Origin: Tritrichomonas foetus
Lineage: Eukaryota; Parabasalia; Tritrichomonadida; Tritrichomonadidae
Reading direction: 5' to 3'
Assembly (NCBI GenBank): GCA_001839685.1
Contig: MLAK01001337.1
Span: forward strand, 68,698-132,697
Length of the DNA: 64,000 nt
Below are positions 9,764 through 18,972 of this stretch, piece after piece (position 1 is the stretch's first letter; each line of letters opens with the position of its first letter). The notes beneath the pieces were generated by a model that had not been told where the DNA came from, did not search any database, and saw nothing but the letters and a program-made list of their open reading frames with translations. The position numbers and the translations under genes were made by a program.

Positions 9764-10463
9764 GTTGATTTAATATGAATTCAAGATTGAAGGCGGTCAG
9801 TGACATGTTATATAAGAAAAATTTTGTTTGAATACAGACTTTTTATGAACCTATATGGTCGACTATACTATCAGACCAAATATGATATCAAATCCAAACA
9901 TAAAAACAATATTCAATTTGAATCAGGTGAAAGCGATCTTGTTTCAAATGCCAGTTTTTAGTGATTTCTATTATCCTTTGAGTATTTAGAAAGCGAAAGC
10001 TAATAAATATCTTTTCGATAATGAGTTTCTTTGGCAACTTGGTTCTTTTTTTGAAGTGAAAGTTTTTAGGATTAGATATAATTTCAATATATAATTGTCC
10101 ATACTAATAATTTTTGACCAGATATCTATTGAATTGCTAAGATATTTGTAAAGAATTGATTGATGAATTGAAATTGAGAAAAGTTTGATAGAATATTAGG
10201 AAATTCAAAGAAAATGATGCTTCAATATTCAAAATTCTGAGTAATTGTCATGATAATTTTTCTTCAATATTTTGATGAAGTGATATTTTTTCAATGAATA
10301 TTATCACATACTTACTTAAAAAGTTCACTTTTTGATTCAATTCCAATCTTCTTGATCAATCTTTTTGAAAGAATGAAGAGAAATTTGTGAAAAAACAGGA
10401 GATTTTGAGAGAAAACAATTTGGCCAAGACCGCAAGTGACCATTTTTATTACAAGCAGTAAAA
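9764..10463. other. Divergent intergenic region
   Basis: 700 bp between the Noc4-like gene and AlaRS, which are transcribed away from each other. It holds TATATGGTC (9852-9860) and GACCAAATA (9874-9882), and GGCCAAGACCGC at 10422-10433 just upstream of AlaRS. Otherwise it is AT-rich with no coding potential. Confidence 0.55.
9852..9882. promoter_or_regulatory. Inverted pair TATATGGTC / GACCAAATA
   Basis: Two half-sites facing each other with a 13-bp gap, 89-119 bp upstream of the Noc4-like ATG. The second half-site differs from the exact complement by one base. It has the same arrangement as at 6069-6103 and 24132-24181. Confidence 0.45.
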
Positions 10464-13385
10464 ATGCCTGGTAAAGCAAAGCAAAAGGAAGGCTCACAAA
10501 TGCCACTTACCCCATCAGAAGTTAAAGCCAAAGCCCGTCAATTCTTCTACAAATTAATGGATGAAGGCAAGCATCCATGGCCAACAAAATTCCTCTCATC
10601 CCAAGGCTTCACACGTATTCAATGCGAGCACTGCCACAAGTACTTCTGGTCTGCCAATCCAGATCGTAAAGATTGCGGTGACAGCACCTGCGCAGGAGGA
10701 TATACATTCATTCATCCAGAATCACCACCAGAAAAACGTCTCACCTACCGCCAGGCATGGGAAGACTTCGAATCATCCTTCAGAACAACACGAATTCCAC
10801 ACGGCGTCGTTGCCCGTTATCCAGTTGTTGCCAGATGGAGATCCGATGTCGAATTTGTTGCTGCCGGAATCTACTGCTATCAACCATTCTGCGTTTCTGG
10901 CGAATCCGATCCACCAGAAAACCCACTCATCCAATGCGAGTTCTGCCTCCGTTTCAACGATCTTGATAATATCGGTATCACGGGACGTCACTACTCCGGC
11001 TTCAACATGATTGGTATTCAGGTATTCAACCATGCGTCAAAGAGCAAAGAGGCCGGTGTTCCACCATTTGATGAAGCCGAAGAGGTTTATTGGAAAGACA
11101 CCTGCATTGAAAACAACTACCGCTGGTGCACAGAAACCCTCCATCTCAAGAAGGAGGGCCTTACCTTCATCGAAGATGTTTGGCAAGGCGGTGGAAACTG
11201 CGGAGCTTGCGTTGAGTATTTCTATGGCGGCCTTGAAATCGGAAACATGGTTTTCACAGAGTACGCCGTTTCACTCACAGGTGAATTTTCACCAATTGAA
11301 ACAAAGGTTATCGACGTCGGAATTGGCCTTGAGCGTATTCCATGGCTTGTTAATGGCGGATGGACATCATACCTCGATGTTTTCGATTACATGCTTCCGC
11401 AGCTCAGCGAGAAACTTGGCGTTCCAATCGACACACCATACTTCCGTGGATTCTCCAAGTACACAGCACTTTTCGATGTCGATGAAAACGAAAACGTTCA
11501 AAAGACATGGGAGCAACTTGCCAAGGACATGAACCTTAACGAACCATCCGAGAAAGATCCATCAAAGACCAAACTCCAAGTTTTCCAAGACGAACTTCAC
11601 GAGTTCAGGGATCTCATCATTCTTTGCGATCACACTCGTTCAATTCTCTTCGCAATTGAAGATGGCGCTCTTCCATCAAACGTCGGTGGATGCGGAAACA
11701 TCAGAAACATTCTCAGACGTGTTTTCACAATTGTCAAGCAACGTAACTGGCTTGATAAACTCGGTGGTGTTAAGGGAATTATTGATGTCTTCAAGATGCA
11801 CGTTGATGGACTTCATGGATTTATCAAGGAATTCAAGAATTTCAAGTGTCTTGAAACAGTCATTGAACTCGAATATCAACGTTGGGAAGGCGGAAAGGCA
11901 GACGCCAACAGGAAGCTCCAAGCAATTCTTAAGAAGAATGGAAACAAGCTTACAATCGATGACTGGATTCTCGCTATCGGAACTTACGGACTCGATCCTG
12001 GAGAAATCCACGAAATTTCTGGAATTCCAGTTCCAGACGATCTTTGGCTCAAGTTCGATGAATACCGTTTCAGAACTATGAAATTCCTTAAACCACCTGA
12101 ATACAATTTGGCTCAATTAGAACCAACAGTCGAACTCTTTAACCAAAAGGATAATGAGCGCGTATACGAAATTACTGCCAAAATTGTTGCACTTGTCAAA
12201 CCAAAGATCATTGCATGCGATCGTACAATCCTTTATGCCACACAGGGTGGTCAAGATCATGATGATGGTTACATCACAATCGATGGCAAAGATTATGTCA
12301 TCGAAGATATCGAAAAGGTTCAAAACATCGTTCTTTTCCATCTCAAGGAAGAAGCACCAAAAGATTGTGTTGGTAAGGAATGCGTTCAACACGTCGACAA
12401 AGAAGTTCGTGAAATCTTGAGATGCCACCACACCGCCACTCACGTCATTGCTGCAGCCACACGTAAGGTCCTTGGTCCACACGTTTGGCAAAACGGTGCT
12501 AAGAAGACCAAACAAGGTGCACACATCGATCTTACACACTATGAACTTCCATCATATGAAACTTTACTCGAAATCAACCGTGTTGCTAACGAAATGGTAT
12601 TTTCTCATGCACCTGTCCACAAGAGCGTTTACACCCGTAAAGAAGCCGAAGGTACCTGGGGATTTGTTCTTTACCAAGGTGGTGCCATTCCAGGAAATGC
12701 TATCCGCGTTGTCGACATTGAAGGCCTTGATACAGAAGCTTGCTGTGGTACACACTGTGACAATTTAAGTGAAATCGGAATGATTAAAATCAAGACAGCC
12801 AATAAAGTGTCTGATGGTGTCTTCCGTATCGAATTTGTTGCAGGAAAACTTGCTCTCCAATCCCTCAATGAAGATATGCAACTCATCCACAACTTGGAAC
12901 TTCTTTACCGCGTTAACAAAGACAGCCTTGAAAAGAACTGCCAAAGATTCTTCACACAAAGAAACACTTTCGAAACACAAGTGAAGAAACTCAGCTTAGA
13001 AACTCTTGGTCTTCAACTTGATCTTGCTCTTTCTACAAACGATGAGAAACTCATCATTTACAGAAACGATACCGATGCCAAGAATTACTACAATGGTCTT
13101 GAAAAGATGATCGGAGACAGAGTTGAAAATAACACCTTCAACAAGAGTGTGATGATCTTTGGAAAAGGTTTCTTGTTTGGACTCATCCCTGCTGCAGAAA
13201 CAAACAAATACAAGGATGCTTTCAAGGAACTCGCAGATAAGAAGGAAGTTCTTGCACCAAAGGCCGAAAATTCCAAAGTTTTATCAAATGTTGGAAAATT
13301 CGGATACTTCAAGGTTCAAGATACAGCCACTGCTCAGGTTCTCAAGATCCTCTTAGAACTTGGCTATAAAGAAATGAACAAGTAA
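10464..13385 (+). CDS. ALAS: Alanyl-tRNA synthetase, archaeal type
   Basis: 973 residues, full length, from an ATG preceded by AAAA. It charges tRNA-Ala and hydrolyses mis-made Ser- and Gly-tRNA. The N-terminus carries a zinc-finger-like insertion (Cys54, Cys57, Cys71, Cys76; motifs IQCEHCHKYFW and CGDSTC) characteristic of archaeal AlaRS and absent from the usual bacterial/eukaryotic form. The class II core follows, including GGGNCGACVEYFYGG and VIDVGIGLERIPWL. The editing domain keeps HHTATH (655-660) and the CCGTHC metal site (760-765, His764). A short C-Ala-like tail ends the protein. Published phylogenies placed parabasalid and diplomonad AlaRS with Nanoarchaeota, implying lateral transfer. 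Codon use is richer in G/C at third positions than in most neighbours, which suggests strong expression. Confidence 0.97.
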   Translation: MPGKAKQKEGSQMPLTPSEVKAKARQFFYKLMDEGKHPWPTKFLSSQGFTRIQCEHCHKYFWSANPDRKDCGDSTCAGGYTFIHPESPPEKRLTYRQAWEDFESSFRTTRIPHGVVARYPVVARWRSDVEFVAAGIYCYQPFCVSGESDPPENPLIQCEFCLRFNDLDNIGITGRHYSGFNMIGIQVFNHASKSKEAGVPPFDEAEEVYWKDTCIENNYRWCTETLHLKKEGLTFIEDVWQGGGNCGACVEYFYGGLEIGNMVFTEYAVSLTGEFSPIETKVIDVGIGLERIPWLVNGGWTSYLDVFDYMLPQLSEKLGVPIDTPYFRGFSKYTALFDVDENENVQKTWEQLAKDMNLNEPSEKDPSKTKLQVFQDELHEFRDLIILCDHTRSILFAIEDGALPSNVGGCGNIRNILRRVFTIVKQRNWLDKLGGVKGIIDVFKMHVDGLHGFIKEFKNFKCLETVIELEYQRWEGGKADANRKLQAILKKNGNKLTIDDWILAIGTYGLDPGEIHEISGIPVPDDLWLKFDEYRFRTMKFLKPPEYNLAQLEPTVELFNQKDNERVYEITAKIVALVKPKIIACDRTILYATQGGQDHDDGYITIDGKDYVIEDIEKVQNIVLFHLKEEAPKDCVGKECVQHVDKEVREILRCHHTATHVIAAATRKVLGPHVWQNGAKKTKQGAHIDLTHYELPSYETLLEINRVANEMVFSHAPVHKSVYTRKEAEGTWGFVLYQGGAIPGNAIRVVDIEGLDTEACCGTHCDNLSEIGMIKIKTANKVSDGVFRIEFVAGKLALQSLNEDMQLIHNLELLYRVNKDSLEKNCQRFFTQRNTFETQVKKLSLETLGLQLDLALSTNDEKLIIYRNDTDAKNYYNGLEKMIGDRVENNTFNKSVMIFGKGFLFGLIPAAETNKYKDAFKELADKKEVLAPKAENSKVLSNVGKFGYFKVQDTATAQVLKILLELGYKEMNK

Positions 13386-13587
13386 ATTAGAGAATGAAAA
13401 ATGACATACCTGATGTTGTGTAGACAATCATTTTAAAGAATAAATAATTTTTTGATCAACATTTAACTGACTAACTTTTTTTCTTTTCTTATTTCGCCTT
13501 TTATATGGGGAAAAAATATGAAAATAAATAAGAATGAAATTCGATGAAAACCATTTTCATCATATATTTTTATTCGAACAAACACAA

Positions 13588-14046
13588 TTAAAATTCATCA
13601 TCATTATCCATATAACGATCGAAATATCTTGAAAACTGATGTTTGTCAAGCTGCTTTAAATGCTCTGGGGATACAAAAACACAATCGTTGTCGCACATCA
13701 CCATAAGTTTGGTTCCAAATGGCGTTTTAATTTTTGTAACGGATTCAAATTCAGGTTGGAGGCTGTTTTTCATAAAGTTAGCAAAAAATTGTTTATCTTC
13801 TTGTATCATTTTTTCATCAAGCGACTTATCTTGTTGAATGTTGGCGGCAGGACTTTTTGTTTGAGGCAATGTTTTGGATGGAATCTGCTGGGCGTTAATC
13901 TGTACACTTTTTTCGCGATAATATTGTGAAATTATTGATTTATCTGGAATTTCTTCATATGTTTTATATTCAGTCTTTCGATCTGTATTGTTCATTATTT
14001 GATAAATTACTTTTCCGTCATAGTATTTATGATTGATTACAATCAT
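13588..14046 (-). CDS. Small chromodomain-like protein
   Basis: 152 residues from an ATG. The first 45 residues fit a chromodomain pattern: INHKYYDGKVIYQIMNN (two beta strands around a GKV turn), an aromatic/acidic strand YKTYEEIPDKSII and a closing SQYYREK. The aromatic cage is only partly apparent. After a Gln/Lys/Pro-rich linker, residues 104-147 (KIKTPFGTKLMVMCDND then VFVSPEHLKQLDKHQFSRYFDRYM) could be a second, chromoshadow-like fold. If right, the layout would be that of a minimal HP1-type heterochromatin reader. The assignment rests on pattern only. It is divergent from the Sel1-repeat gene with 182 bp between starts. Confidence 0.45.
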   Translation of the reverse strand: MIVINHKYYDGKVIYQIMNNTDRKTEYKTYEEIPDKSIISQYYREKSVQINAQQIPSKTLPQTKSPAANIQQDKSLDEKMIQEDKQFFANFMKNSLQPEFESVTKIKTPFGTKLMVMCDNDCVFVSPEHLKQLDKHQFSRYFDRYMDNDDEF

Positions 14047-14228
14047 TTCGTTTTCGATCCGATTCAGAAGTTATCTGCCCGTTTTCAATCAATTTTCAAG
14101 GAATTTCCTTTCTGCATCAAATAAAGTTACTTTTGGCCACATTAATAGTGAAAAAGTTTCCGCTAAAGAAAATTAAAATAAGTTGATGATATGTTAATTC
14201 AAAAAGTGAGAAGAGTTATTTCTTGATA

Positions 14229-15563
14229 ATGCTTACATCCGTTTTATCGAATAGACATCTCTTAAACACCATGGAGATCAAGAACGTTCCATTCGCCACG
14301 AAAGGAATAACTATTTCCACCGATGCTCCAAAAATACCAAATATCAAATCCGATTCACTCAATCTTCCAGTTTTTGGAAAGCGAAAAACACCATTTCTTG
14401 ACATCGATAGACTCGACTATATTCAGCGGAGAGAAGATCACAAGAAATTCCTGTCAGTCATTCGAAACCGTTACGGCTGCCAATATTTTGAAGGTGAAGA
14501 TCAATCTCCAAATATCGGCAAAGCATTTCATTATTTCAAACTCGCTGCAAATGACGGAAATATTGATGCTATGTTTAATTTGGGGATGTGCTACTATTTA
14601 GGAGTTGGCACGATATCAGATTTCTCAAAAGCCGTCAAATATTTCAAAGCTGCTGCTTCAAAAAACCATCCACGCGCTCAATACTGTTACGGAATTTGCC
14701 TGGCAAGCGGAAGCGGCGTGAAGAAGAATATGTCCAAGGCCATCCGCTATTTCCGCCTTTCGAGCGAAAATGGGTTCAGTGAGGCTCAGTATTGCTATGC
14801 ACGTTGCTTGCTTGCAGGCTTCACCATTCCGGTGAATCTAAAAGAAGCCGCCAAATATTTCCAATTATCATCAAACCAAGGAAATGCAAAAGCAACACTA
14901 TTTCTCGGAATGTCAAAATACGTTGGCTTGGGAATGGAAAAAGATCGAGATGAAGCAATTGAATTGGTCAAAAAAGCGGTTGACAATAAGCTCCCAGAAG
15001 CCAGTCTAGTTTACAACTATATGACACTTGCCAGAGCAAAAATGAACAGCAGGAATACAAGAGAAGTTGATTCTAATGTAAATGAACAAAACGAAAAAGA
15101 ATTAAACCATCAATCTTCTCAAAATGAGCAAGAAAACATTGAAAACCAAATTGAAAATGCTGGAGAAAACCAAGAAAATAATGAAAATCCATCAGAGAGC
15201 TTAGCAAATGCTCAAGATAATGTTGAAAATGCTGAAAATGCTCAAGACAATGCTGAAAATGCTCAAGACACTGCTGAAAATGCTCAAGATAATGTTGAAA
15301 ATGCTCAAGATAATGTTGAAAATGGTCAAGATAATGCTGAAAATGCTCAAGATAATGTTGAAAATGGTCAAGATAATGTTGAAAATGCTCAAGATAATGT
15401 TGAAAATGGTCAAGATAATGCTGAAAATGCTCAAGATAATGTTGAAAATCAGCTCGAAGTTTCTGATGATCAAAAAGAAAAGATAGAAGGTGTTTTTGAT
15501 GAAAAATATATCGATAGTGGTGAAATTGTACCACCTGAAACAGAATCTGAAACGAATGAATGA
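14229..15563 (+). CDS. Sel1-like repeat protein with Asn/Glu-rich tail
   Basis: 444 residues from the ATG at 14229; MEIKNVPF at 14271 is an alternative start. From about residue 84 to 265 there are five Sel1-like repeats, each with the A..Y...AA..G...A.y.LG..Y..G.Gv pattern (for example AFHYFKLAANDGNIDAMFNLG, AVKYFKAAASKNHPRAQYCYG, AIRYFRLSSENGFSEAQYCYA). These build a helical scaffold for protein interactions. The C-terminal 170 residues are hydrophilic and carry a 7-residue repeat, ENAQDNV/ENGQDNA, listed separately. Sel1 proteins are numerous in trichomonads; a specific partner cannot be inferred. An ATTCAAAAAGT word sits about 30 bp upstream. Confidence 0.85.
   Translation: MLTSVLSNRHLLNTMEIKNVPFATKGITISTDAPKIPNIKSDSLNLPVFGKRKTPFLDIDRLDYIQRREDHKKFLSVIRNRYGCQYFEGEDQSPNIGKAFHYFKLAANDGNIDAMFNLGMCYYLGVGTISDFSKAVKYFKAAASKNHPRAQYCYGICLASGSGVKKNMSKAIRYFRLSSENGFSEAQYCYARCLLAGFTIPVNLKEAAKYFQLSSNQGNAKATLFLGMSKYVGLGMEKDRDEAIELVKKAVDNKLPEASLVYNYMTLARAKMNSRNTREVDSNVNEQNEKELNHQSSQNEQENIENQIENAGENQENNENPSESLANAQDNVENAENAQDNAENAQDTAENAQDNVENAQDNVENGQDNAENAQDNVENGQDNVENAQDNVENGQDNAENAQDNVENQLEVSDDQKEKIEGVFDEKYIDSGEIVPPETESETNE
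15215..15450 (+). repeat. 21-bp coding tandem repeat (ENAQDNV)
   Basis: About eleven in-frame 21-bp units of the form GAAAATGCTCAAGATAATGTT encode ENAQDNV with A/G and V/A/T variants. Alternation between ENAQ and ENGQ every second unit suggests a 42-bp higher-order unit. The period is a multiple of three, so length changes stay in frame. Confidence 0.9.
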
Positions 15564-15670
15564 GAATAATAATCGAGGTTAATATTATTATATTCAAATT
15601 CTTTGTTATTTCTCTTTAAATTACCTGAAAATTCAAAATGAATTCATTTTTCTATTCAGAGAATTAAGAG

Positions 15671-15723
15671 GACCAAATATACTATGAAAAACTGTAGTCG
15701 AATTACGACCACTCATATGGTAA
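15671..15723. promoter_or_regulatory. GACCAAATA and CATATGGTA upstream of uS8
   Basis: GACCAAATA at 15671-15679 and a looser half-site in opposite orientation (CATATGGTA, about 15714-15722). They lie 60-110 bp upstream of the uS8 ATG, a position similar to the other occurrences of this element. Confidence 0.35.
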
Positions 15724-15743
15724 AATTATAGTGAATTTTTCTG

Positions 15744-15754
15744 ACGGTTTTGGC
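15744..15754 (+). promoter_or_regulatory. ACGGTTTTGGC motif of a ribosomal-protein promoter
   Basis: This 11-mer lies 26 bp before the uS8 ATG and is found identically, in the same orientation, 15 bp before the eL19 ATG (48212-48222). It contains the AACGG/ACGGTT core bound by Myb-type proteins in general. Only two instances are in this window, so its role is inference. Confidence 0.45.
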
Positions 15755-15780
15755 GGTTTTGCCTCGGCCGGCCCTTTCGA

Positions 15781-16173
15781 ATGGTTCGTACATCCGTCCT
15801 TGCAGACGCACTCAAAACAATCACAAATGCCGAACGCCGTGGCAAACGCCAAGTTCTTGTCCGCCCATGCAGCAAAGTTATTATCCAATTCTTGAAGGTT
15901 ATGATGAAGCGTGGATATATCGGTGAATTCGAAGTCATCGATGATCACCGCAGTGGAAAGATCGTCATCAATCTTCTCGGACGCCTCAACAAATGCGTCG
16001 CTATCTGCCCACGCTTCGATGTTGAATTGAATGATCTCGAAGAATATCAAGCTAAGCTCCTCCCATCCCGTCAATTCGGATACGTCGTTCTTACAACATC
16101 ACACGGAATTCTTGATCACGAAGAAGCCCGTAAAAAGAACGCTGGTGGCAAGATCCTCGGAATGTTCTTCTAA
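15781..16173 (+). CDS. RPS15A: Ribosomal protein uS8 (S15a/S22)
   Basis: 130 residues, exactly the usual eukaryotic length. It starts [20 protein letters not shown], has the central [27 protein letters not shown] region and ends [24 protein letters not shown] apart from residue-level variants, all diagnostic of uS8. It is a 40S subunit protein that binds the central domain of 18S rRNA. The start is certain from homology. The 5' region is short, with ACGGTTTTGGC and a GGCCCTTTCGA stretch directly before the ATG. Codon use is strongly biased, as in highly expressed genes. Confidence 0.98.
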   Translation: MVRTSVLADALKTITNAERRGKRQVLVRPCSKVIIQFLKVMMKRGYIGEFEVIDDHRSGKIVINLLGRLNKCVAICPRFDVELNDLEEYQAKLLPSRQFGYVVLTTSHGILDHEEARKKNAGGKILGMFF

Positions 16174-17590
16174 GCGCAAGTCACCTTCATTCAGCATTAA
16201 AACTATAATTTGAATGATCTTTTCTTTCTTTTTTGTTCGAGTTTTTTTTTCCTTTTTCAATTTTTTTCCCACATGAATATCAAATCGTGATTGCATATTC
16301 ATAAAGTCCAAAGTTTATCCTCAGAATCCACATTCGCATTAACATGATTTCAGTTTTGCCTTCAATTGTGACCAAATATGGGATTTACCAAATCGACACA
16401 TTGCTCAGCGAAATTCGGCATTTTCCATCAAAATGGAATCAAATGACATAAAATTTTTTTTATTGCCAAAAAACATGAATTATTTAGTATTTTTGGTTTT
16501 TTTATTGCAAAATCAGTTCTTTAACAGGTTCTACTGGCTCTGAAGCGATGAGAGCTCAGCGAAAAACGTGAATGAGACGAAAAAAATTGTCACATGATCG
16601 GACTAGTTGAAGATGGGGGAGTGATCATGAATGCGACTTTTCTTATACCCAAATTAAACTCATTGCACACGAAATTTATGTCGATGTGAACTGATTCTAA
16701 AGTAAGCCCACAAATGATCGATAAGCCAGCCTTTGCCTATGCTCCAATAAGCTTGTTGCCTTCACACCTATAGTTTGGCTTATGATAGACCCCATCTAGT
16801 GTTTCTGGCGAATAATCGATGGAAAATCATCAAACTTTGCCACTCCGACTGCCATTATACTTTATCTATTAGTTCGGAATATCATTCAACAAGGAATGAG
16901 TTTGGTTTCTTTTGAATCTCTTTCCCTTAACAAATGAACAAGCTTCATATCAAAGCAATAATGATTGGTGTGGTTTTTAATTCGAGATGAATCAGAAAAA
17001 TGAGCCAATCCATTTTAGAAGGCGTGCCAAGATAAATTCCTTTCACTAAAAAGAACAAACAAAGTATAAAAGACGAATGATTTATTTTTATCGTTTTTCT
17101 TTAGTGTGAAATAGTTTTATAACTGACAATTCAAATCCTTTTAAAATCTTTAAAGAGTACATTGCATTTTTCATCTCGTCAAAAAGCATAATAATAAATG
17201 TGACTTTCTTGATCTTTGTTTTGAAAAATATGAATAAACTGGAGTAAAGCCATTGATATCATTGAAATTTGTTTCTATTGAGCCAGTTGCATTTTTCGAA
17301 TTTTATTGGAAGTGAAATCATTTTTCTTGACATCTAGATTGTCACTTTTTATCAAAGGTCAATTTCCTTTGAATTGTGTTAGGGGATCTTATTTGGACTT
17401 TATCTTTTGATATCACTCACTATTCGTTTATTTAAACTATAAACTATTTTTATAGTATTCTCATATTTATAAATATACTTATTGTAGTGAGACATGATTT
17501 TTTTATTCCTGTAAAAATTCATTCTTTAAAAAATTTGAAAAATAATCAAAAAAAAATTATATAGGTGTATGTATACGTTTACAAAAAAAT
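16174..17590. other. Intergenic, no convincing gene
   Basis: 1.4 kb. The part from about 16500 to 16900 is less AT-rich than typical spacers and has a mixed composition, but all six frames are closed by stops and I cannot fold it into a known RNA by eye. GACCAAATA occurs at 16370-16378. A decayed gene or an unrecognised noncoding RNA are both possible. Confidence 0.45.
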
Positions 17591-18622
17591 ATGTCGCTTG
17601 TTTTCTCCGTCGAACTTTTCTTCAATCATGTTTCGTTTAAGAAAGTTGGAATTATGCAGCCATCCATAAGTGTGATGATCGCCAAAAATAATCCAGTCGT
17701 TTTATGGACTTCAGATGATAAAGTTCACGATGGTGTTTCGATCAAAATTAACAAAGCGTATCAAGTAATGGTTACGTCAGATGTTTTTGATGCAATTAAC
17801 ACATGGAAATTCGGCCTTAACTTGACAATGCCCAAAGATCAGGTTGCCATTGGAACGTGCACTTTTGAATTCAAGCCATTGATAGCCAGCGCGTTGGCTT
17901 CATGTGGAGCTTCACCTTATATTTCTATTCAAGGCTCTTTCAGAAATTATAAAAAGGAAGTCGTTGCCATTATTTCATTTGATGTAAGAGTTATTTATTA
18001 TCCTGGTTCTGAGCATATCAATACAGTTGAGATATTTTTAACACGACCGCTCGATCGTGAGCCTCCACATGAAACCCTTTACTTGCCTCAACTTCAAAGC
18101 CAATCCAGTTTTTCTGCAACAAATTCGAGTCATTCACACGTTTCAGCTGATACAATTTCTGTGTCAGAAACAGAATCAGATTTATTAGGATCACACAATA
18201 GTTACAGACAAGCAAGTGATGCTAATCGAAGCAGGCTAGAACAAGCATCAAAAAACCTCACTTCACAAATTGCAGCAATTCGAATGCAATCCAATGCAAA
18301 TACACAATCTAACATGACAAGCAATCTCCAATCAACAAGTAACTTACAATCAACAAATAACTTACAATCGACAAATAACTTACAATCAACAAATAATTTA
18401 CAATCAACGAATAACTTACAATCAACGAATAACTTACAATCAACTAATAATGCCAACTCAACATCATATGCTTACAACTCGACAACTTCAAGAAGAATGT
18501 CTGATACTCAAAATAATCAATATGATAAATCTGCACCAAATTCAACACTTGGAAAAACATCATCTCGATTTATTTCTACAAATCAATCGAGCGTTTATAC
18601 AGATGATTTTGTATCTGATTGA
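17591..18622 (+). CDS. Protein of unknown function with a beta-rich N-terminal domain
   Basis: 343 residues from an ATG preceded by an A-run. Residues 1-140 are a globular, beta-strand-rich domain (VFSVELFFNHVSFKKVG, ISVMIAKNNPVVLWTSDD, IGTCTFEFKPLI, VVAIISFDVRVIYY). The strand pattern is reminiscent of a C2-type sandwich, but no calcium-binding Asp set is visible and I do not name it. The rest is Ser/Asn/Gln-rich, with about seven in-frame NLQSTN hexapeptide repeats (18341-18448) and a disordered tail. It has no membrane segment. The family is not recognised. Confidence 0.75.
   Translation: MSLVFSVELFFNHVSFKKVGIMQPSISVMIAKNNPVVLWTSDDKVHDGVSIKINKAYQVMVTSDVFDAINTWKFGLNLTMPKDQVAIGTCTFEFKPLIASALASCGASPYISIQGSFRNYKKEVVAIISFDVRVIYYPGSEHINTVEIFLTRPLDREPPHETLYLPQLQSQSSFSATNSSHSHVSADTISVSETESDLLGSHNSYRQASDANRSRLEQASKNLTSQIAAIRMQSNANTQSNMTSNLQSTSNLQSTNNLQSTNNLQSTNNLQSTNNLQSTNNLQSTNNANSTSYAYNSTTSRRMSDTQNNQYDKSAPNSTLGKTSSRFISTNQSSVYTDDFVSD
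18341..18448 (+). repeat. 18-bp coding tandem repeat (NLQSTN)
   Basis: Six to seven in-frame copies of AACTTACAATCAACAAAT with silent and near-silent variants encode NLQSTN, in the C-terminal disordered part of the protein at 17591-18622. The high nucleotide identity between units points to recent expansion. Confidence 0.85.
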
Positions 18623-18972
18623 GATATTGTATTTTTTGATATCTTTCAAGGTGTTATCAATTGTTTCATATTTGTATTTTCTTTTGAAATTTGCATTTCT
18701 AAATGCTCTATATGTATTAAATGTTATAGATATACAAAAATCAATTTTATCTTTTTTCTTCTTTCTTTTTCAAATATACTCAGGAAATAAATATTTTTAG
18801 AATACTAGATAGTCTGATTGGATTTCAAAGTTTGATTCTTTGGAACTGATTTGAATTAATTGAATCAGACAAAAAAAATATTCACTAATGCCAAATAGAA
18901 ATATATTTTACACAAAAAAATAATATGATTCTAAATCATATTCCTCGAATATTAATACATACGGTAATAGTA
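18623..18972. other. Convergent intergenic region
   Basis: 350 bp between two converging stop codons. It contains a short inverted repeat ATATGATT-CTA-AATCATAT around 18926-18944, close to the end of the BRCT gene, and nothing else evident. Confidence 0.5.

Noticed and set aside
15073..15597. A 174-codon minus-strand frame opposite the Sel1 tail
   Set aside because: It is the mirror of the 21-bp coding repeat; the plus frame has Sel1 repeats and a proper start.
16500..16900. Possible noncoding RNA or decayed gene in the less AT-rich spacer
   Set aside because: I could not find tRNA, snRNA or 5S-like boxes or a consistent reading frame by eye; noted in the intergenic entry only.
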